Assembly: GCA_027625095.1 (NCBI GenBank)
Contig: JAQBXN010000092.1
Span: forward strand, 1-35,896
Source: Planctomycetota bacterium
GTDB taxonomy: Bacteria > Planctomycetota > PUPC01 > JACPCR01
Reading direction: 5' to 3'
Length of the DNA stretch: 35,896 nucleotides
Position numbers and translations under genes: made by a program. Positions within the stretch are counted from its first letter, which is position 1; each line of letters opens with the position of its first letter. The notes under the pieces were generated by a model. That model was given only the letters and a program-made list of their open reading frames with translations. It ran no database searches and was not told where the DNA came from. Below, piece after piece: positions 24,411 to 31,965 of the stretch.

Positions 24411-24928
24411 AAAGTGAAATCATCAAGTTTGTCTGGCTACTCGTAGTTCCGGCTCTGGTGGGCCTGATGTTCAACGGGGTCCGCACCAATACCTTGAAGA
24501 TCTTTGATAACCGGCCAATCAGGCCCCCACTCGAAGAGACAGGGCATTCAGGAAATGGGGGTCCTACTGCGGTCAATGTGGTTGAGGATTTCAAACTTGA
24601 AGACCTCAGGGCCCTTCTCGAAAAGGGCCAGGCAGTCATCATCGACGCGAGAAAACCTGAGAATTTTCTAGAAGGGCATCTGGTAACGGCAATAAATATC
24701 CCGTCGACACAGATTTTTCGGCCGGAAACGATCAACAAAGTCAAAGGGCTTATCTCTCCAGCGGATCAAATTGTCATTTACTGTGGCGGGAAGGACTGCA
24801 ACGCCAGCAAAGAGGTGTACGAATTCCTGATTCGCCTGGAATACCCCGCTACCAATATTCGGATTTTTAAGCAGGGCTGGGAATTGCTCGGCAAAACCGA
24901 CCTCCCAAAGTCGGTGGGCGAAGAATGA
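24407..24928 (+). CDS. Membrane-anchored rhodanese-like protein
   Basis: A 173-residue protein with an N-terminal span (FVWLLVVPALVGLMFNGV) and a rhodanese domain from about 65: VIIDARKPENFLEGHLVTAI, NIPS and the active-site loop YCGGKDCNAS (C126, with a second Cys at 131). Rhodaneses carry sulfur as a persulfide on the first Cys. The two-Cys loop here could instead form a disulfide. The ATG overlaps the stop of the DUF1573 gene and its own stop overlaps the next ATG, so the three are made in step. The domain should lie on the outer face of the inner membrane. Confidence 0.9.
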   Translation: MKSEIIKFVWLLVVPALVGLMFNGVRTNTLKIFDNRPIRPPLEETGHSGNGGPTAVNVVEDFKLEDLRALLEKGQAVIIDARKPENFLEGHLVTAINIPSTQIFRPETINKVKGLISPADQIVIYCGGKDCNASKEVYEFLIRLEYPATNIRIFKQGWELLGKTDLPKSVGEE

Positions 24929-25395
24929 AGGACGAATCTAAACAGGCCGTCGCACAATCTCTGGCCATTCTAGTCGGTCTGATTTTTTTGATCTTTGGAA
25001 TCTCCAAGCTGACCAACCCACCTGAGTTCGCTCAGAACATAAGAAACTATCGATGGGACTTTCTGCCAGCCTGGTTCATCCGGTTCGGTGCAGTGGTCCT
25101 CCCCTGGTGGGAAATTGCCGCCGGCCTGGCGATATTCAGATCAAGCTGGAGACGGCCGGCATGCTGGATGATTGGCGGCATGACGACCCTGTTTATTGTT
25201 GCCGTCATCTCGGCATTGCACCGTGGGCTCGACATCGATTGCGGCTGCTTCGGAGGGGGAGCCAAAGTGGGGGCAAAGGCCCTCGCCCTCGAAATCGGCA
25301 TTCTGGCCTCCGTGGGGGCGATTCTTCGGTATTGTCCAAACAAGGAGATCAAAGCAGGATCAGATCTCGACAAATCTCACAACGGGGACGAATAA
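24925..25395 (+). CDS. MauE/DoxX-like integral membrane protein
   Basis: A 156-residue protein with four predicted spans: SLAILVGLIFLIFGISKLTN, AVVLPWWEIAAGLAIF, MIGGMTTLFIVAVISAL and ALALEIGILASVGAIL. The pattern GISKL..P..F, LPWWEI.AGL and DIDCGCFGG fits the MauE/DoxX family. The CGC pair lies at the membrane face and could take part in thiol-disulfide exchange, as proposed for MauE in methylamine dehydrogenase maturation. It ends the DUF1573-rhodanese operon. Its last 19 bases overlap the 3' end of the convergent oxidoreductase gene, with no terminator visible between them. Confidence 0.88.
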   Translation: MKDESKQAVAQSLAILVGLIFLIFGISKLTNPPEFAQNIRNYRWDFLPAWFIRFGAVVLPWWEIAAGLAIFRSSWRRPACWMIGGMTTLFIVAVISALHRGLDIDCGCFGGGAKVGAKALALEIGILASVGAILRYCPNKEIKAGSDLDKSHNGDE

Positions 25396-26648
25396 ATCGT
25401 CTCGCTGGTCAGTTTAGCGTGCGGGTCGTAAATCGTGATCCCGGCCGCACCAAGCCCGGCAGTCACTACCGGCGAACGATTAGCCTCAAAGTGTTCCTGA
25501 TTCCGGTGCAGGACGTTCCGGGCAGCATCCACCACCGCGGTTGGAAGACGTTGGGATGCTGCGTCGGGGTAAGTGCCGGCCAAGTCGGCCGCTCTCGCTC
25601 CCTGAAACTTGACCCGGCAGACCTTTTCCAGACAGTCAATGATACTGTCCTTCCCGTAACCGATTGAAGTCTCTGAACCATCCGGACGGCGAACCTTCCT
25701 GAAAAAATGCGTATTGGAGGTTCGTGAGCCCTTATTCTCAATCCAGTAGCGCAAGCCGCGATATTGGGAGTCGGATTCAATCTTCCCCAAGGCAGCCACC
25801 ATCTGGCTCTCCTGGTTTACCGGGGCCTCAAAATCCGCCGGGGTCAGCCAGTTGTTTTCGTAAATGATGGTCATGCCATTCGTGTGGCTCACCATGACTT
25901 GGCAGGAATCGAAAGCATTCTTGCCGAACTCGTCTCGCAATCTCTTCTTCTGCCCCAGCGCGTATACAGACATGGGTACGAGCTTAAGGTAATGCATAAA
26001 CAGGTCGATCCAGTGAATACCGACGTAGGTAAAGGGGTCGCTCTGCTCCGCCCACTTGAAGATGGTGGTCGCAACCTCGAGCGGCTCCTCCAGCACTCCC
26101 CTGGCATACAGCGGCGCACCGAGCTGCGGGCTCAATTCCCGGAAGATTTTCAAATGATCCGGGTCGTAGCGCTTGTGCATGTCCACCCCCACAATCAGGC
26201 CCTGGCTGTTGGCCAGTTCGATGATTTCATCCGCCTCCGACAATGACAGGCACATCGGCTTTTCAGTCAATATATGAACTCCACTCTTCAGCGCGGCAAG
26301 GATAGGCGCTGTGTGCAGATGGTCAGGCGTCGCGACAATTAGAACATCCAAATCAGGCACCTGAGCGAAGATATCATCCCAGGGAGCTTCACCATGAAAT
26401 GGGAGCGGCCGCCTTCCGGTCTGTGATGCATTCTCATTGCAAGCTTTAACTGCCGATGCCTCGGAGCGAGTGCCAACTGCGCAGAGCTCGAACTCAACAT
26501 TGCCGTAATCCTTTGCCCAATCGTCCAGCCCGATTCGATCCAGGAAGGGCGATATCCCGTTGCGCTGCAGGTCCCATATCGACCCAGCGATAACATCACT
26601 GCCGAACATTCCATAACCAACTTGAGCCATTCGAATTATCTTCTTCAT
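25377..26648 (-). CDS. Gfo/Idh/MocA-family oxidoreductase
   Basis: A 423-residue NAD(P)-dependent dehydrogenase-like protein. The N-terminal Rossmann fold starts MAQVGYGMFGSDV (GxGxxG-like), with LDVLIVATPDHLHTAPILAA and the family motif HILTEKPMCLSLSEADEI. The C-terminal alpha/beta domain (about 180-400) has VGIHWIDLFMHYL, where the His may be catalytic. Family members oxidise or reduce sugars, inositols and related polyols, and the substrate here is unknown. It is longer than the usual 350 residues because of insertions near residues 25-60. It is divergent from the ferritin-like gene and may share its control region. Confidence 0.9.
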   Translation of the reverse strand: MKKIIRMAQVGYGMFGSDVIAGSIWDLQRNGISPFLDRIGLDDWAKDYGNVEFELCAVGTRSEASAVKACNENASQTGRRPLPFHGEAPWDDIFAQVPDLDVLIVATPDHLHTAPILAALKSGVHILTEKPMCLSLSEADEIIELANSQGLIVGVDMHKRYDPDHLKIFRELSPQLGAPLYARGVLEEPLEVATTIFKWAEQSDPFTYVGIHWIDLFMHYLKLVPMSVYALGQKKRLRDEFGKNAFDSCQVMVSHTNGMTIIYENNWLTPADFEAPVNQESQMVAALGKIESDSQYRGLRYWIENKGSRTSNTHFFRKVRRPDGSETSIGYGKDSIIDCLEKVCRVKFQGARAADLAGTYPDAASQRLPTAVVDAARNVLHRNQEHFEANRSPVVTAGLGAAGITIYDPHAKLTSETIYSSPL

Positions 26649-26708
26649 CTGTTATTTATTTGTGGAGCAAAGTTTTGCAATCTAGCTGCCCCTTACTGGG
26701 GTGTCCAG

Positions 26709-26754
26709 TTGACGCTCCGAGATACCAAATCTAAAATCCTGAACACTTTAGATT
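26709..26754 (+). promoter_or_regulatory. Sigma70-like promoter with overlapping inverted repeat
   Basis: TTGACG (26709-26714) and TAAAAT (26732-26737) are 17 bases apart, a near-consensus promoter 34 bases before the ferritin-like ATG. An 8-bp inverted repeat, AATCTAAA (26728-26735) and TTTAGATT (26747-26754), covers the -10 box and likely start point, as an operator would. The regulator cannot be named from the sequence. Confidence 0.6.
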
Positions 26755-26771
26755 AACGAAAGGAAAAGCCC

Positions 26772-27266
26772 ATGGGCGACGCGGACAAGTTGATTCTTGT
26801 TATTTTGGGCAGGTCGATCGAATCTGAGGATGCCGGGAACGGTTTTTATGAACAGTTGGCGGCCAAAACTTCAGATCCAGTTGGCCGGGAGCTCTTCTCC
26901 CGTCTGGCAAAGGAAGAGAAAAACCACGAGTTTGAATTGCGGCAAAAGTACAATGAAATCGCTGCAAGATGCGGCTGGGAGCCCTACGAAGGAGCGGCCA
27001 GTTACAAGTTTCTGGACCACATAGCGGCAGAGTTGCCGTTCCTCGCCGAAGCAGGGCCTTCATTTGACGACAAGAGAAATCTCACCGGCATTGATGCCCT
27101 GGCATTTGCCATTGATGTGGAAAAGGAAAGCGCCGACTATTTCATGAAGGCCGCCATCGCTGTCGATCAGAGCGCTGCCAAACTGTTCTTCACAGATCTG
27201 GCCAGAACGGAGCTGAACCACGCACTGATCCTTGAAAAAGAAATGCGGCGACTACCGCGGCGATAG
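26772..27266 (+). CDS. Ferritin-like (rubrerythrin-type) diiron protein
   Basis: A 164-residue four-helix protein of the ferritin-like superfamily. The first helix pair has SIESEDAGNGFYEQLA and DPVGRELFSRLAKEEKNHEF (E48/E49 with H52, an ExxH iron ligand set). The second pair has FAIDVEKESADYFMKAA and ARTELNHALILEKEM (a second ExxH). This is the rubrerythrin erythrin-domain layout without a rubredoxin part. Such proteins reduce peroxide or handle iron in the cytosol. AAGGAAAA precedes the ATG, and a promoter with an operator-like repeat lies upstream. Confidence 0.85.
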   Translation: MGDADKLILVILGRSIESEDAGNGFYEQLAAKTSDPVGRELFSRLAKEEKNHEFELRQKYNEIAARCGWEPYEGAASYKFLDHIAAELPFLAEAGPSFDDKRNLTGIDALAFAIDVEKESADYFMKAAIAVDQSAAKLFFTDLARTELNHALILEKEMRRLPRR

Positions 27267-27314
27267 GGGCAAGGCTGGCGGATTCAAACGGCGGAAATCG
27301 GTCATATTTTACCG

Positions 27315-27342
27315 TTGACACAAGATCGGAGCCGATTAGCAT
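27315..27342 (+). promoter_or_regulatory. Possible promoter for the membrane coiled-coil pair
   Basis: TTGACA (27315-27320) and TAGCAT (27337-27342) are 16 bases apart, 119 bases before the next start codon. The -35 match is perfect and the -10 is weaker. It would give a leader of about 110 bases. Confidence 0.35.
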
Positions 27343-27461
27343 CGCCCTTCCCAGAAAGGCATTTGTTATGCACAGGTCTCATATTTTAATTTATCTTTAA
27401 TACCGAGATCTGTGTACATGTTTGGGCCGAAATCTTTTTTATGAGTCGGAGGTATACCCCC

Positions 27462-28196
27462 ATGTCAGATGAAGGAAAATCCGTAGAAGCCCTGGAAAAA
27501 CGGGTGGCAACTCTGAGTAAGGGCTTAGAGGAGTTCCAGCAACTCGTTGCCAAAGGCAAACAGTTAAGGTGGATCCTGGTGGTCGCATTGCTGATAGTTG
27601 TAGGCGTCGTTGTTTTCATGATGGTCGGATTGAAGAACAAGGCGACCAATGTCGATACAGACAAATTGGTTTCCATGATCAATGAACGCATGCAAGTCAT
27701 TGTGGAGGCTCAAAAAGACAACCTCATGAATGCGATCAAAGAAGCATACCCACAGGTAACTAAAAAGATTGAGGCGAAAATCAGCGAGGAGGCTCCGAAG
27801 CTCCAGGTGAAGGCCGAAAAAGAGATGGAAGTATTCATCGCCAACCTAAAGAAGGGGGTTGATAGACAGGTTGAGAAGGAATTGAAGGCCATGGAACGTG
27901 CGATCCGAGCCACAGTCAAGAAAGAATTTCCGGATCTCAATGATGAAAAGGTCGCGGTGATGGTCACCAATTTTCAGAATGCAATCAATACCGTCTGTAT
28001 CGATTTCGCACACGAATACTTTCAAGTCCATGCCTCCGTTCTCCTCGATATCGATAAATCACTGAAAGACGATTTCAAAGCCACCAAGGCAGACAATTTG
28101 CCTGCCAAACGTGATGCCTTGATTGAAGAGCTTAAGTCGGTCGTTGTTCGTCTGTTTAACCTCAAGCTTGTTCAGTTGGCTGACACAGATGAATAG
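27462..28196 (+). CDS. Single-span membrane protein with long helical domain (A)
   Basis: A 244-residue protein. The ATG at 27462 was chosen because GGAGG lies 10 bases upstream, and an in-frame ATG at 27441 lacks one. Residues about 5-32 are a helical segment, then a membrane span (WILVVALLIVVGVVVFMMVGL, about 36-56), then about 185 residues rich in Lys and Glu without Cys, predicted helical (EEAPKLQVKAEKEMEVFIAN, VEKELKAMERAIRATVKKEF). No named family is recognised. It shares layout, size and the C-terminal pattern ending in LFxLxL with the next gene, so the two are probable paralogs or partners of a membrane-tethered coiled-coil assembly. Confidence 0.75.
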   Translation: MSDEGKSVEALEKRVATLSKGLEEFQQLVAKGKQLRWILVVALLIVVGVVVFMMVGLKNKATNVDTDKLVSMINERMQVIVEAQKDNLMNAIKEAYPQVTKKIEAKISEEAPKLQVKAEKEMEVFIANLKKGVDRQVEKELKAMERAIRATVKKEFPDLNDEKVAVMVTNFQNAINTVCIDFAHEYFQVHASVLLDIDKSLKDDFKATKADNLPAKRDALIEELKSVVVRLFNLKLVQLADTDE

Positions 28197-28258
28197 CTCA
28201 TCGTGTCCAGCTTTTTGAATAAATAATCATTAACTACAACATTCGAAAGGAATTAAAA

Positions 28259-28981
28259 ATGAGCGAACAAGCTGCCGATAAAATGGACTGGACAAAAGTC
28301 GAAAGGCAAATCAGCGAACTCGAATCCGGCATTAACCAGATCCTGGAAAATACCAGAAAGTCCGTAAAGGTTGCCGGTATAGTTACCGTGGCCGTTCCGT
28401 TGGTGCTCCTGTTGTACTTTCTCTTTATCTTCAACCAAATAGAGAAAAACCTTCAGCCGGAGACTCTCATAGAAATGGGTGCCCAGATGGTTGAAAGCAA
28501 TGTCCCAACCGCCATCGACCAGGTTAAAAACTGGGCCACGGAAGGTATCCCCGGCATCCTGGACGAATATCTCAAGCAGGGCCCCGCAGTGATTCAGCAA
28601 GTGCGAGGAGATGCGGAAGAAGCAATCCTCAAACTATCAGAAGAGACTCTGAAAAATATCTCGGGGCAGGCATCAGCGCAGTTGGCGGACATGATCCGAA
28701 CCAACAAGCCTGAATTTGAAGGTGTCATCGATGAATTGACCTCTAAAGAAGGCACCGAGATTTTCAAACTCAAGCTCAAAGTAACACTCGATGAAGCTCT
28801 GAAAGACGAACTTGAGAAAGCTGCATTCATGCAGGAGCTTGGGAGATGGGAACGATTAATGAAAGATGCTCACAAACGTTTGGAATCACTGGCCGAATCT
28901 CACAAGGCCGGCAAGCTCACGGATGTGCAGCAGTTGGAACGCCGACTGATCGTCCTATTCAAAGCCCTGATGCTCGAGTAG
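28259..28981 (+). CDS. Single-span membrane protein with long helical domain (B)
   Basis: A 240-residue protein starting MSEQAADKMDWTKVERQISE, with AAAGGAATT ahead of the ATG. A heptad-like N-terminal helix leads into a span (VAGIVTVAVPLVLLLYFLFI, about 40-59). The rest is helical: PETLIEMGAQMVESNVPTAI, DEYLKQGPAVIQQVRGDAEE and LEKAAFMQELGRWERLMKDA. It lies 62 bases after the similar protein A and before a strong terminator, so the two form a transcription unit. No family is recognised. The helical part probably faces one side of the inner membrane, but the sidedness cannot be judged. Confidence 0.75.
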   Translation: MSEQAADKMDWTKVERQISELESGINQILENTRKSVKVAGIVTVAVPLVLLLYFLFIFNQIEKNLQPETLIEMGAQMVESNVPTAIDQVKNWATEGIPGILDEYLKQGPAVIQQVRGDAEEAILKLSEETLKNISGQASAQLADMIRTNKPEFEGVIDELTSKEGTEIFKLKLKVTLDEALKDELEKAAFMQELGRWERLMKDAHKRLESLAESHKAGKLTDVQQLERRLIVLFKALMLE

Positions 28982-29005
28982 AGCCTTATATTCAATATCT
29001 GAAAG

Positions 29006-29037
29006 AGCCCCAGTCCGGCAAGACTGGGGCTTTTTTT
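29006..29037 (+). terminator. Strong intrinsic terminator
   Basis: A 10-bp perfect stem, AGCCCCAGTC/GACTGGGGCT, with loop CGGCAA runs into seven T residues. It ends the two-gene membrane-protein unit 25 bases after its last stop codon. Confidence 0.95.
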
Positions 29038-29161
29038 GTTTACACAGTGAAAAAGGCAGCGTTAATGGCGAATCGGCAACGTGATCACTGGATGACAGAG
29101 GCGATTCAGGAGTTTAAGAGAACCATTTGCACGAAACACCATTGACCATTTGGAAGCCAAT

Positions 29162-30232
29162 ATGAGCAACTACTTTGAAAAACTGGACAAAAACTTTCTT
29201 AGAGCAGATCCTGAATCCGGTCTGAACTGGGTAGACGTCAGGGCCTTTCAGATAGAAGGACGGGGCTGGACAGATACGGCTCGGCCCTTTGCACGCTTTC
29301 CGGCAAAGGCGAAGGGCGTGGTTCGTGATCCGGTCTGGGAACTCTCTCAACATTCGGCGGGGCTCTGCATCCGCTTTAAGACGGACAGCGCATCTGTAAG
29401 TGCCCGATGGACTCTGCTGAACGAGAATCTGGCTATGTCGCACATGCCGGCCACCGGAGTCTCTGGACTGGATCTTTACATCCGGGATGAATCGCGGCCT
29501 CTTGGGCGAAAGTATCACTGGATTGGATTCGGCAAACCTGAGGCTAAGAACAACCAGGCCGAACTGGTTGGCGGCCTCCGGGAGGGAACCCACGAGTTCA
29601 TGCTCTATTTCCCCCTGTACAACGGAATAGAGTCTCTAGAGATGGGCCTTCCGCAGGATGCATCCCTCGAACCCATCACAAGAAGTGAAAAGCCAATCGT
29701 CATGTACGGTACAAGCATCCTGCATGGTGGCTGTGCTTCACGGCCGGGAATGTCGTATCCCGCCATCATGGGCCGCCGCCTCGATTACCCTGTCATCAAT
29801 CTTGGTTTTTCGGGAAACGGCCAGGCCGAGCCTGAGGTCGCTGAACTGCTCGCCGAACTGGCCCCCGAGGTTTACGTGCTGGACTACTGCCCCAACGTCG
29901 GGGCTGAGGGGGTCAGGGAGCGGACTGAACCGTTTGTTCAGATCATTCGAAGCGCTCGTCCGGAAACACCGATCGTGATGGTCGAAAATATCGTCTATCA
30001 GAAACACCTGTATGTCCCCGGAGTCAGAGAAGGCTATCAGAATAAGAACATCGAATTCCGGGCAGCGTACGACCGGCTACGCGCGGCAGGTGTGAAACAT
30101 CTGCTTTATGTGCCTGCAGAAAACCTGCTGGGCGATGACGGCGAAGGGACAGTCGATGGAGTACACCCGACCGATGTTGGTTTCATGCGGATGGCCGAGA
30201 CCATTGCGCCCGTTGTCGAGGCGTTGTTGTAA
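29162..30232 (+). CDS. SGNH/GDSL-family hydrolase
   Basis: A 356-residue two-domain esterase-like protein. Residues about 10-160 are the beta-sandwich that precedes the catalytic domain in this subgroup (VWELSQHSAGLCIRFKTDSA, HWIGFGKPEAK). The SGNH domain has block I IVMYGTSILHGG (S185), block II VINLGFSGNG (Gly), block III VLDYCPNVG (Asn) and block V DGVHPTDVGF (D332, H335), so the triad is complete. Such enzymes remove acetyl or other acyl groups from sugars. The ATG at 29162 has GGAAG ahead of it, and an earlier in-frame TTG is less likely. No signal peptide is visible, so cytosolic. It is followed 29 bases later by a sugar isomerase-like gene, likely an operon. Confidence 0.9.
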   Translation: MSNYFEKLDKNFLRADPESGLNWVDVRAFQIEGRGWTDTARPFARFPAKAKGVVRDPVWELSQHSAGLCIRFKTDSASVSARWTLLNENLAMSHMPATGVSGLDLYIRDESRPLGRKYHWIGFGKPEAKNNQAELVGGLREGTHEFMLYFPLYNGIESLEMGLPQDASLEPITRSEKPIVMYGTSILHGGCASRPGMSYPAIMGRRLDYPVINLGFSGNGQAEPEVAELLAELAPEVYVLDYCPNVGAEGVRERTEPFVQIIRSARPETPIVMVENIVYQKHLYVPGVREGYQNKNIEFRAAYDRLRAAGVKHLLYVPAENLLGDDGEGTVDGVHPTDVGFMRMAETIAPVVEALL

Positions 30233-30261
30233 TACCAGCCAATTGTTGCAAGGAGAAATCT

Positions 30262-31098
30262 ATGAGACTTGGAGGACCGATTTACGGAGAGTGGAAAACT
30301 GCCGGAGAATGGGCACAACTCGTCGCCGACCATGGTTACCGTGCTGCCTACTGCCCCATCAACGCGGAAAGTGATGACGACACAGTGCGGTCATTCATAG
30401 AAGCGGCAGCAGCTTCAGACATCGTGATTGCCGAAGTCGGCGCCTGGAGTAATCCCATCAGCAGAGACGCAGCGGAGCGAGAAAAGAACATCAACAAAAA
30501 CATCACACAACTGAAACTCGCTGACCGCATCGGGGCCAGATGTTGTGTCAATGTCTCCGGTTCACGAAATCCGAAACAGTGGTGCGGCCCCGCGATGGAA
30601 GATCTCACTCAAGAAACATTCGATTGCATCGTGGAAACCGTCCAGACCATCATCGATGCAGTGAATCCGACACGTACCCATTACTGCCTGGAGACCATGC
30701 CCTGGTCGTATCCGGACTCGGCAGACAGTTACCTTCAATTGATCGAAAGCATCGACCGCCCTGGCCTTGCTGTACATCTCGACCCCACCAATCTGATTTG
30801 CAGCCCTCAGCGCTGGGCTCACAACGGCGACATGATTCGCGAGTGCTTCGAAAAACTGGGCCCGCAGATCAAAAGCGTCCATGCGAAAGACATCAATCTT
30901 TCAACGTCACTGATGGTCCATCTCGATGAGGTCCGCCCGGGTCTCGGCCAACAGGATTACCACACTCTCCTGACCGAACTCGACAAACTTGATCCCACCA
31001 CTCCACTCATGATGGAACACCTGCCAAACGCAGAAGAATACAAGCTCGCCGGCGATTATATCCGTTCGGTTGCCGCCGAAGTTGGGGTGGAGCTGTAA
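30262..31098 (+). CDS. Sugar phosphate isomerase/epimerase-like protein
   Basis: A 278-residue TIM barrel of the xylose-isomerase-like (AP endonuclease 2) superfamily. Likely metal ligands fall at the expected strand ends: E144 in LETMPW, D174 in HLDPTN, H207 in VHAKD and E252 in MEHL. AAGGAG precedes the ATG. These enzymes interconvert keto sugars, inososes or sugar phosphates, and the exact substrate is not readable. Pairing with the SGNH hydrolase suggests handling of an acylated sugar or polyol, which is inference. It converges on the metallopeptidase gene with a 10-base gap. Confidence 0.88.
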   Translation: MRLGGPIYGEWKTAGEWAQLVADHGYRAAYCPINAESDDDTVRSFIEAAAASDIVIAEVGAWSNPISRDAAEREKNINKNITQLKLADRIGARCCVNVSGSRNPKQWCGPAMEDLTQETFDCIVETVQTIIDAVNPTRTHYCLETMPWSYPDSADSYLQLIESIDRPGLAVHLDPTNLICSPQRWAHNGDMIRECFEKLGPQIKSVHAKDINLSTSLMVHLDEVRPGLGQQDYHTLLTELDKLDPTTPLMMEHLPNAEEYKLAGDYIRSVAAEVGVEL

Positions 31099-31108
31099 CG
31101 ACCCTCCA

Positions 31109-31861
31109 TCACAGCTTGCCCCAGATTTCCACCAGCAGGTCGTGGAATACCGGGTCGTATTCTTTCAACTCGGCGCGAACGAACGGATAGAAGTCATTTC
31201 GATTGAAATAGGCTTCAGTCCCTTCAGCGAAGTATTCCTTGTGGTTGGTCAGGCCGTAGTGGCGGACGTAGCTGCCGGTGAACAACAGCACCTTTTCATA
31301 TTTGCCCGCTTCCTTCGCCTGATTATAGGCGTCGATGATTTTGGGATTGTCGAAACCGAGAATCTGGTCGTGGTACGCGTGAGCCAGCTCGTGGAGCACC
31401 ACCATCGGATGCTTGACCAGTTCGCCTCGAGAAAGAAGAGCCTGGGACCTGGGAATGTGAACCTTTCTCGCCAGGCGCGGATCATGTTTGTTCCCCTTCA
31501 GCCATTCAATACTCGGGTGATACTGCATGGCGCCCAGCCTGGGATGATGCCACTCGATCCAGATTTCCAGCCCCTGCAACTTCTTAAGGATTTCGACCGG
31601 GCTCAGAAGGCTGATCATGAATAAGTGATTCCCAAGCATCTTCAGCGCTTGCCCGCCTGCCTCCGCATGTTCCCCTTCAAGCAGCGCCGGATCTACATGA
31701 ACCGTCCAACCCTCGATCTTCTTTGCGACGGGATCGAATCGGACCGCAGGTATTTCATCCTTTGGATCTTCTCTTTTTTCGGCCTCTTCAGCCGAGCCGG
31801 TAGTTGCCATTGAAAACATGCAACAGCACATTATGGAAAGCAATGATAGATGGATTCTCAT
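31109..31861 (-). CDS. Secreted HExxH metallopeptidase-like protein
   Basis: A 250-residue exported protein. The start at 31861 gives a signal peptide (MRIHLSLLSIMCCCMFSMATTGSA), and an in-frame ATG 24 bases earlier is equally possible because neither has a clear ribosome site. The catalytic part has VVLHELAHAYHDQ (H157, E158, H161), and about 65 residues later EYFAEGTEAYFNRND, whose first Glu could be the third zinc ligand, a gluzincin-like layout. Before it, YHPSIEWLKG and HIPRSQALLSRG fit a family of small secreted zinc peptidases with unknown substrates. It is divergent from the hydantoinase-like gene. Confidence 0.75.
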   Translation of the reverse strand: MRIHLSLLSIMCCCMFSMATTGSAEEAEKREDPKDEIPAVRFDPVAKKIEGWTVHVDPALLEGEHAEAGGQALKMLGNHLFMISLLSPVEILKKLQGLEIWIEWHHPRLGAMQYHPSIEWLKGNKHDPRLARKVHIPRSQALLSRGELVKHPMVVLHELAHAYHDQILGFDNPKIIDAYNQAKEAGKYEKVLLFTGSYVRHYGLTNHKEYFAEGTEAYFNRNDFYPFVRAELKEYDPVFHDLLVEIWGKL

Positions 31862-31897
31862 GTTCGTTGAATTTAAGGAAAGCATTTCGAAAACGGC

Positions 31898-31916
31898 CCT
31901 CTGGAAGTCCCAGAGG
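31898..31916. promoter_or_regulatory. Inverted repeat in a divergent control region
   Basis: CCTCTGG and CCAGAGG flank a 5-base loop between the divergent metallopeptidase and hydantoinase-like genes. No T-run follows, so an operator is more likely than a terminator. No regulator is named. Confidence 0.3.
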
Positions 31917-31965
31917 TCCGGGGGATACTATGACAAATTGTCAGGGCGCGTAAAGGAGGATTGAG

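Noticed and set aside
28846..29145. 99-residue plus-strand frame across the terminator
   Set aside because: It overlaps the end of a membrane-protein gene and runs through a strong intrinsic terminator.
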